From NCBI RefSeq assembly GCF_050313795.1, contig NZ_JBNPMC010000049.1, positions 1 to 25,720 of the forward strand: a stretch of DNA of 25,720 nt, given 5' to 3'. The notes under the pieces were generated by a model that was not told where the DNA came from, made no database searches, and saw only the letters and a program-made list of their open reading frames with translations. Every line of letters begins with the position of its first letter. Position 1 is the first letter of the stretch. Both the position numbers and the translations under genes were made by a program. Origin of the DNA: CAMBRQ01 sp945870325 (lineage in GTDB: Bacteria > Bacillota > Clostridia > Lachnospirales > Lachnospiraceae). This document shows, in pieces, positions 20,187 to 25,720 of the stretch.

Positions 20187-21545
20187 ATGAAGATAGTAAT
20201 AATTGGCGATGGAAAAGTAGGACATAAGTTGACTCTCCAATTGTCAGAAGAAGATTACGATATTGTTTTAATTGATCAGAATGCAGGAAAGTTAAAAGAA
20301 GCACTTAATCAGATGGATATCTTCTGCATTACTGGAAATGGTGTGGATGTAGAGGTTCAGAAGCAGGCAGATGTTCCACATGCGGATTTGGTGATCGCAT
20401 GTGCTTCAACAGATGAGATGAATATGTTAAGTTGTTTGCTGGCGAGGAGGCTAGGAGCGAGGCATACGATAGCGAGAGTGCGCAATCCGATTTACTATAG
20501 GCAGATTGATATATTGAAGGAAGACCTGCACTTAAGTATGGTAGTTAATCCTGAATTGATTGCGGCGAACGAGATAGCCAGAATCCTTCTGTTCCCTGCA
20601 GCAAGCAAGGTAGAGACCTTTATGAAGGGAAGGGTAGAACTGGTAGAACATGTCTTGAGAGAGGAAAGTCTTCTTGAGGGGCTGTCTCTGGTAGAGATCT
20701 ACCAGAAGTTTCAGATCAAGATTCTGGTGTGTGCTGTTAAGAGAGGGAATGAAATCTACATACCGGATGGTGATTTTGTTTTGCGGAAGGATGATCGTCT
20801 GCACATTGCGGCGGGGCATCGGGAACTGGAGATGTTCTTCAAATCCGTAGGACGTAAGCGAGTAAGGGTAAAGAAGGTGTTAATCTTCGGTGGCGGCAAT
20901 GTATGCTTCTATCTTGCGTCCCAGTTGATCCAGATCGGTATGCAGGTGAAGATTATTGAAAAAAATAAGGAGAAATGCGAATATCTGTGTGAGGCATTGC
21001 CGAAAGCCACAATCATCCATGGGGATGCAACAGACCATGATTTGTTATTGGAAGAAGGAATCCGGGAGGCGGATGCAGTTGTTGCCTTGACTGGAATGGA
21101 TGAGGAGAATATTATTACATCTTTATTTGCAAAGACCCAAGGTGTGAACAAGATTATTGCGAAGGTCAATGAGGATTCCAGGGCACAGATGGTGGAGGGG
21201 CTTGGAATTGACAGTATTATATCAGCAAAGAGTGCGGCGGCAGATGCGATTGTGAATTATGTAAGAGCAAGAAGGAATTCTTACAGCAGCGCGAATGTTG
21301 AGACGATCTATCGTCTGTTGAATGGCAAAGTAGAAGCGATGGAATTCATTATTAAAGAGGAATGTAGTTTTACGAATGTTCCTTTGAAAGATCTGCCGAC
21401 AAAGCCGAATCATCTGATTGCCTGCATTGGCAGAAAGAGAAAGATTATTATTCCAGGTGGAGATGACCATCTGGAGGTTGGCGATAGCGTGATTGTAGTT
21501 ACGAAAGATCATATCATTAATAAATTTACGGATATACTTGCATAG
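20187..21545 (+). CDS. trkA: Trk/Ktr potassium uptake regulatory subunit TrkA
   Basis: 452 residues from the ATG at 20187, with GAGG (20174-20177) 9 bases upstream. An in-frame ATG at 20172 lacks a site. It is a tandem RCK protein with two Rossmann NAD-binding halves: GDGKVGHKL near the N terminus and FGGGNVCFYL near residue 235, each ending with an acidic residue at the second strand (LIDQN, IIEKN). Each half is followed by a TrkA-C ligand domain. It is a cytoplasmic ring subunit that gates the TrkH channel in response to NAD(H) or nucleotides. It lies 17 bases ahead of trkH. Confidence 0.95.
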   Translation: MKIVIIGDGKVGHKLTLQLSEEDYDIVLIDQNAGKLKEALNQMDIFCITGNGVDVEVQKQADVPHADLVIACASTDEMNMLSCLLARRLGARHTIARVRNPIYYRQIDILKEDLHLSMVVNPELIAANEIARILLFPAASKVETFMKGRVELVEHVLREESLLEGLSLVEIYQKFQIKILVCAVKRGNEIYIPDGDFVLRKDDRLHIAAGHRELEMFFKSVGRKRVRVKKVLIFGGGNVCFYLASQLIQIGMQVKIIEKNKEKCEYLCEALPKATIIHGDATDHDLLLEEGIREADAVVALTGMDEENIITSLFAKTQGVNKIIAKVNEDSRAQMVEGLGIDSIISAKSAAADAIVNYVRARRNSYSSANVETIYRLLNGKVEAMEFIIKEECSFTNVPLKDLPTKPNHLIACIGRKRKIIIPGGDDHLEVGDSVIVVTKDHIINKFTDILA

Positions 21546-21562
21546 GAGACGGGAAAAAGGTT

Positions 21563-23008
21563 ATGAATACGAAAATGATACGATATATATTGGGTAAGAT
21601 GCTGGGAGTCGAGGCTGTGCTTCTTTTGCTTCCGGCATCAGTAGCCCTTATTTATCAGGAGTTTAGCGGAGTGTTTTTTTTGGTCCCGGCAGCAATTCTG
21701 TGCGTAGTTTATCTGTTAACGGGAGTTAAGAGACCTGAAAACAGAACAATCTATGGAAAAGAAGGCATGATCATTGTCGCTGGTGCCTGGATTCTGTGGT
21801 CATTATTTGGAGCATTGCCATTCTCGCTGTCGGGGAGTATTCCGAATTATGTGGATGCAGTCTTTGAGACGGTATCTGGATTTACAACAACGGGATCTAC
21901 GATTTTGACAGATATTGAGGCGCTGCCGAAAGGGATGTTATTCTGGCGAAGTTTTACCCATTGGGTAGGCGGCATGGGAGTGCTGGTATTTGTTATGGTT
22001 CTGACAACATTGGATAAGAAGAGTTCCATGCATCTGATGAGAGCTGAGGTTCCGGGACCGGAGAAGGATAAACTCGTGCCAAAGAGTTCATCTACGGCGA
22101 GAATTCTTTATGGTATGTATCTGGGGATGACAGCAATCGAAGTGATTCTATTGATGTTTGGCGGCATGAATCTGTATGACAGCCTGATTTTTTCCTTCGG
22201 AACGGCAGGAACAGGCGGATTCGCGAACTATGCTGCCAGTGTCGGACATTTTAACAGTGTTTATATAGATAGTGTGATCACGATATTCATGATACTATTC
22301 GGTGTAAACTTCAATCTATACTTTTTCCTATTGCTTGGTGATCGCAAAGCAGTGTGGAAGAATGAGGAATTAAGAGCATATCTGTTGATCATATTTGCGG
22401 CAGCTACGGCGATTACATTGAATATCAGTTCGCAGTATCCGAATCCGCTCAAAGCATTCCGATATGCGATCTTCCAGGTGGCGTCTGTGATTACGACGAC
22501 TGGATATGCGACAGCGGACTATACGGTATGGCCGATGTTCTCACAGTGTGTTCTGCTGTTCCTGATGGTAATCGGAGCCTGTGCGTCTTCGACCGGAGGC
22601 GGCGCTAAAGTCGCAAGGGTTCTGATGGTGTTAAAATGTATTAAAAGAGAGATTATGCAACTGGTACATCCGAAGGCGGTTAGCATTATCCGGGTAAATG
22701 GCAAAAAAGTGGGACCGGATATCTTAAGAAGTCTGTATATCTATATGATGGCATACATGGGACTTATCATGGGATCAGTACTGTTAGTGTCACTTGATAA
22801 TATGGACTTTGGTGTTACATTCAGTTCGGTTCTGACAACCGTGAATAACGTTGGACCTGGAATTGGAGCCGTCGGGCCGAATGGAAGTTTTGCGGATTTC
22901 TCGCCATTGTCAAAATTGATATTCTGTTGTGATATGCTGGCAGGAAGACTGGAGATATTCCCATTCTTAATGTTGTTCACTGTGTCAGCATGGAACAGGA
23001 AGTTTTAA
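21563..23008 (+). CDS. trkH: Trk-type potassium uptake membrane subunit TrkH
   Basis: 481 residues with many hydrophobic segments and the four pore-loop repeats of the Trk/Ktr/HKT superfamily: GFTTTGST (P1), GTAGTGGFA (P2), ITTTGYAT (P3) and NNVGPGIG (P4). These carry the selectivity-filter Gly residues. It imports K+ across the cytoplasmic membrane, with the TrkA product as regulator. It is co-transcribed with trkA upstream and probably with the unknown membrane-anchored gene 51 bases downstream. Confidence 0.95.
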   Translation: MNTKMIRYILGKMLGVEAVLLLLPASVALIYQEFSGVFFLVPAAILCVVYLLTGVKRPENRTIYGKEGMIIVAGAWILWSLFGALPFSLSGSIPNYVDAVFETVSGFTTTGSTILTDIEALPKGMLFWRSFTHWVGGMGVLVFVMVLTTLDKKSSMHLMRAEVPGPEKDKLVPKSSSTARILYGMYLGMTAIEVILLMFGGMNLYDSLIFSFGTAGTGGFANYAASVGHFNSVYIDSVITIFMILFGVNFNLYFFLLLGDRKAVWKNEELRAYLLIIFAAATAITLNISSQYPNPLKAFRYAIFQVASVITTTGYATADYTVWPMFSQCVLLFLMVIGACASSTGGGAKVARVLMVLKCIKREIMQLVHPKAVSIIRVNGKKVGPDILRSLYIYMMAYMGLIMGSVLLVSLDNMDFGVTFSSVLTTVNNVGPGIGAVGPNGSFADFSPLSKLIFCCDMLAGRLEIFPFLMLFTVSAWNRKF

Positions 23009-23059
23009 GTGGCAATTGCTTTGGCAGATTGATGATCATATTCAGGAAATGGAGGTATT

Positions 23060-24691
23060 ATGAAAGGGAAAAGAAAGTTATTAATTGCAATTATCGTGAT
23101 ATTAGCGGCAGGAATCTATTATTATGCAGCATTACCTGCAGTGAATATCCATTCTTCGGATACATGGTTTTTTGTAATCTTTTTACTGGCAGTTCTGGCT
23201 GTTGTCTATGCGGTACGTAAGAAACTTGGCAAAAAAGAATTGACTCAGAGTAAGATCATGAAGGGCTTCGGAGTCGTGATTCTGGGGCTTGGAATTATCT
23301 ATCTGGTAGGAGCGCTGCTGTCATCACCAATCATTAATGCGAAGAAATATCAGAAACTGATGGAAGTAGAGGAAGGCGAATTCACGGAGGATATAGAAGA
23401 ACTTTCTTTTGACAAGATCCCTCTTCTGGATAAGGATACGGCAGAGATTCTTGGCGACCGTAAGATGGGAAGCATGGTAGATATGGTGTCGCAGTTTGAG
23501 GTGGATAATATCTACAGTCAGATTAATTATCAGGATAATCCGGTCAGAGTATCACCTCTAAGATATGCGAATCTGATTAAGTGGTTTACCAACCGTTCCA
23601 ATGGAATTCCTGCGTATATCCGGATCAATATGGCGACTCAGACGACGGAACTTGTGAAACTGGAGGAAGGAATCAAGTATACGACCAGTGAGCATTTTAA
23701 TCGGAATATCTATCGTCATCTACGTTTTGCACATCCTACTTATATATACGGAGAATTGAGTTTTGAGATTGATGACAATGGGGTTCCATATTGGATTGCA
23801 CCAGTGAAGAAGTTTAACATCGGTCTGTTCGGTGGCGAGACGGTTGGCAAGGTGGTGCTTTGTAATGCTATCACCGGAGATACTAAGACCTATAAGATAG
23901 AAAATGTTCCGGAGTGGGTGGATCGTGCCTATTCAGCGGATCTATTGGTACAGTTGTTTGATTATTATGGAACACTGAAGCATGGATTTTTCAACAGTGT
24001 CTTAAGCCAGAAGGACTGTCTGGAGACGACGGATGGCTACAACTACTTGGCATTAGATGATGATGTATGGATGTACACTGGTGTGACATCTGTGAACGGC
24101 GATCAGTCGAACGTTGGTTTCGTATTATCGAATCAGAGGACTATGGAGACAAAGTATTATAAAGTGGAAGGTGCTACAGAGGCATCAGCCATGTCTTCGG
24201 CAGAAGGACAGGTGCAGAATCTGAAATATACGGCGACATTTCCGCTGCTTTTAAATATTGCAGATGAGCCGACGTATTTCATTGCTCTGAAAGATGATGC
24301 GGGACTTGTGAAGAAATATGCGATGGTAAATGTTCAAAAGTATCAGATCGTTGCGATTGGTGATAGTGTGAGCCAATGTGAGGATAATTACCTGGAACTT
24401 CTGCTAAGCAATGGAGTCAAAGAGGTAGAAGAAGATACGCGAGAAGTGAAGACGATTACAGGCAAGATTACGAAGATTGCCCAGGCGGTATTGGAGGGAA
24501 CTTCTCATTACTATATCATGGTGGAAGAATCAGAGGATATATTTGATATATCGGTTGTTGATTTTATCGATGTAGTCCGCTGCGAGGTGGGACAGGAGAT
24601 TACCATGGAGTATAAAGAGGATAAGAAAGCCAATACAGTGATGTCTTTGGAGATTCAAAAAGGACAGACGGAGAAAGCAGAAGAAGAGTAA
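23060..24691 (+). CDS. Membrane-anchored protein of unknown function
   Basis: 543 residues, with GGAGG before the ATG. Three hydrophobic segments lie at the N terminus (about 8-27, 35-51 and 69-90). They are followed by a large soluble region of about 450 residues, rich in charged and aromatic residues, that I do not recognise. The last 90 residues include VKTITGKITKIAQAV followed by a strand-rich stretch, suggesting a small beta-barrel (OB-like) domain, though this is weak. It lies 51 bases after trkH and overlaps the next gene by one base (TAATG), so it belongs to the trkA-trkH-X-transporter transcript. Membrane-associated regulation or assembly of a transporter would fit, but nothing in the sequence proves it. 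Confidence 0.7.
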   Translation: MKGKRKLLIAIIVILAAGIYYYAALPAVNIHSSDTWFFVIFLLAVLAVVYAVRKKLGKKELTQSKIMKGFGVVILGLGIIYLVGALLSSPIINAKKYQKLMEVEEGEFTEDIEELSFDKIPLLDKDTAEILGDRKMGSMVDMVSQFEVDNIYSQINYQDNPVRVSPLRYANLIKWFTNRSNGIPAYIRINMATQTTELVKLEEGIKYTTSEHFNRNIYRHLRFAHPTYIYGELSFEIDDNGVPYWIAPVKKFNIGLFGGETVGKVVLCNAITGDTKTYKIENVPEWVDRAYSADLLVQLFDYYGTLKHGFFNSVLSQKDCLETTDGYNYLALDDDVWMYTGVTSVNGDQSNVGFVLSNQRTMETKYYKVEGATEASAMSSAEGQVQNLKYTATFPLLLNIADEPTYFIALKDDAGLVKKYAMVNVQKYQIVAIGDSVSQCEDNYLELLLSNGVKEVEEDTREVKTITGKITKIAQAVLEGTSHYYIMVEESEDIFDISVVDFIDVVRCEVGQEITMEYKEDKKANTVMSLEIQKGQTEKAEEE

Positions 24692-25623
24692 TGGAATTAA
24701 GCATATTATTAGCAGAACAGATCACAGCCATGTTTTTAACCATGGCTGTTGGTTATGTAATAGTAAAAATAGGATTGTTCAAAACAGAAGACAGTAAAGT
24801 TGTATCCAACCTGGTTGTATATATTTTCTCTCCATGTACCATCATTAATTCGTTCCAGATCGAGCTGACGCAGGATAAGATACAGGGACTTGGGATGGCA
24901 GTGCTCGTATCCATTGTTGTGCATGCTGCGATGATAGTTCTTACCAGATTGCTCGAGAAGCCGCTGGGGCTTAACAGTATCGAGAAGGCATCCATTATAT
25001 ACACGAATTCCGGATATCTGGTTATTCCATTAGTGTCAACTGTGCTTGGAGAGAAATGGGTATTCTACACGACTGCATTTATTACAGTGCAGACGGTGCT
25101 TGTGTGGACACATGGAGTGAGTCTTGTGAACTGTGGGCATGAAAAGGATTATAAGAAGATATTCCTGAATCCCAATATTATTGCTACGGTGATAGGTCTA
25201 ATTCTTTTTATGGCAGAGATCAGGCTTCCGGTGGTGATTGATAGTTGTATCAGTGGATTCGGCAACATGATAAGCCCTGCCAGTATGCTTGTAATTGGTA
25301 TGGTGATTGGCAATGTTGACCTTCTGTGGGTATTCAGGCAGAAGAGAGTGTATCTGATCTGTTTCCTTCGATTAATTGCGTATCCCCTGATCGCAACGTT
25401 CTCGTTTGCGGCGCTTGGGCATATGGGATTCCATCATGATACAGAGTATATTCTGCTGGTTGTTCTCTGGGCGACCATAGCACCTGCGGCAGCCATGATT
25501 ACTCAGATTGCACAGATTTATAATCGGGATGCAAAATATGCCAGTGTGATTAATGTGATGTCTGTCGTGTTTTGTATTGCGACCATGCCGTTGATTACGT
25601 TGTTGTATGAGTCCATGTTCTAA
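24691..25623 (+). CDS. AEC (auxin efflux carrier) family transporter
   Basis: 310 residues, about ten hydrophobic segments in two halves. Conserved family features are an N-terminal VGYVIVKIGLF, a central NSGYLVIPL (in the repeat-internal break) and NPNIIATVIGLILF at the start of the second half. AEC proteins export or import small organic acids such as malate or malonate in bacteria; the substrate cannot be assigned. The ATG overlaps the stop of the upstream gene by one base (TAATG), indicating translational coupling. A copy of the dispersed palindromic repeat begins 39 bases after the stop. Confidence 0.88.
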   Translation: MELSILLAEQITAMFLTMAVGYVIVKIGLFKTEDSKVVSNLVVYIFSPCTIINSFQIELTQDKIQGLGMAVLVSIVVHAAMIVLTRLLEKPLGLNSIEKASIIYTNSGYLVIPLVSTVLGEKWVFYTTAFITVQTVLVWTHGVSLVNCGHEKDYKKIFLNPNIIATVIGLILFMAEIRLPVVIDSCISGFGNMISPASMLVIGMVIGNVDLLWVFRQKRVYLICFLRLIAYPLIATFSFAALGHMGFHHDTEYILLVVLWATIAPAAAMITQIAQIYNRDAKYASVINVMSVVFCIATMPLITLLYESMF

Positions 25624-25662
25624 GTGGGAATTTAGTTCTTTAAGAGTTGTTTGAGAGTGTAC

Positions 25663-25720
25663 GGCATAGAGGGGGAGATGGGGTGGTTCAGTATCGGCTC
25701 CAGTCGCCTACAATCCGTAA
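25663..25720. repeat. Dispersed palindromic repeat, copy 2 (left arm only, cut by window end)
   Basis: The 58 bases from GGCATAGAGG to CCTACAATCCGTAA align with the left arm of the 9173-9415 element. The last 22 bases match with a single difference, and GGTGGTTCA is shared. The position relative to the preceding stop codon (39 bases) is nearly the same as for copy 1 (40 bases). The rest lies beyond the window. Confidence 0.85.

Overview
The window looks like the chromosome of an anaerobic, low-GC Clostridia, most likely a Lachnospiraceae gut bacterium. The signs are strong AAGGAGG-type ribosome binding sites, an NAD-linked multi-subunit [FeFe] hydrogenase, several sensory-type [FeFe] hydrogenase paralogues, a fragment of an Rpn-family protein of a kind common in Lachnospiraceae, and dispersed palindromic repeats. 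I do not assign a genus. No rRNA, tRNA, CRISPR array or intact insertion sequence was seen.

Layout. (1) 1-627: a sirC-like precorrin-2 dehydrogenase. (2) 592-3825, minus strand: a five-gene operon read leftwards: DRTGG protein, GHKL/RsbW-like ATPase, PAS-less sensory-type [FeFe] hydrogenase paralogue, second DRTGG protein, PHP phosphoesterase. (3) 3826-4107: an AT-rich divergent regulatory region with a good minus-strand promoter and Rex-like operators. (4) 4108-9132, plus strand: a HndABCD-type NAD-linked, probably electron-bifurcating hydrogenase, with an extra GHKL ATPase gene between hndA and hndB. (5) 9133-9694: a large nested palindromic repeat and a promoter. (6) 9695-10650: an MNT/HEPN toxin-antitoxin pair. 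(7) 10679-13807: a small [2Fe-2S] protein, a PAS-containing sensory [FeFe] hydrogenase and a SpoIIE-type phosphatase with an unassigned C-terminal domain. (8) 13808-15257: hairpins, an Rpn-family remnant and a small P-loop NTPase. (9) 15258-17634, minus strand: tyrA-aroA. (10) 17635-17986: a composite palindrome and divergent promoters. (11) 17987-20062: an EF-G-like GTPase with degenerate G4. (12) 20187-25623: trkA-trkH K+ uptake genes, an unknown membrane-anchored protein and an AEC transporter, followed by a second copy of the region-5 repeat at the window edge.

The main theme is hydrogen/redox metabolism with its own signalling kit. A catalytic NAD(H)/ferredoxin-linked hydrogenase sits between two H-cluster proteins that look like sensors. 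Interleaved with them are two GHKL ATPases (kinase-like), one PP2C/SpoIIE phosphatase, two DRTGG proteins and a PHP phosphoesterase. This resembles a partner-switching circuit in which H2 or redox state is read at an H-cluster and passed on through protein phosphorylation, but no STAS anti-anti-sigma protein or sigma factor is visible here. The toxin-antitoxin pair and a repeat separate the second sensor operon from the hydrogenase operon. They appear to be an insertion that places the sensor genes behind the toxin-antitoxin promoter.
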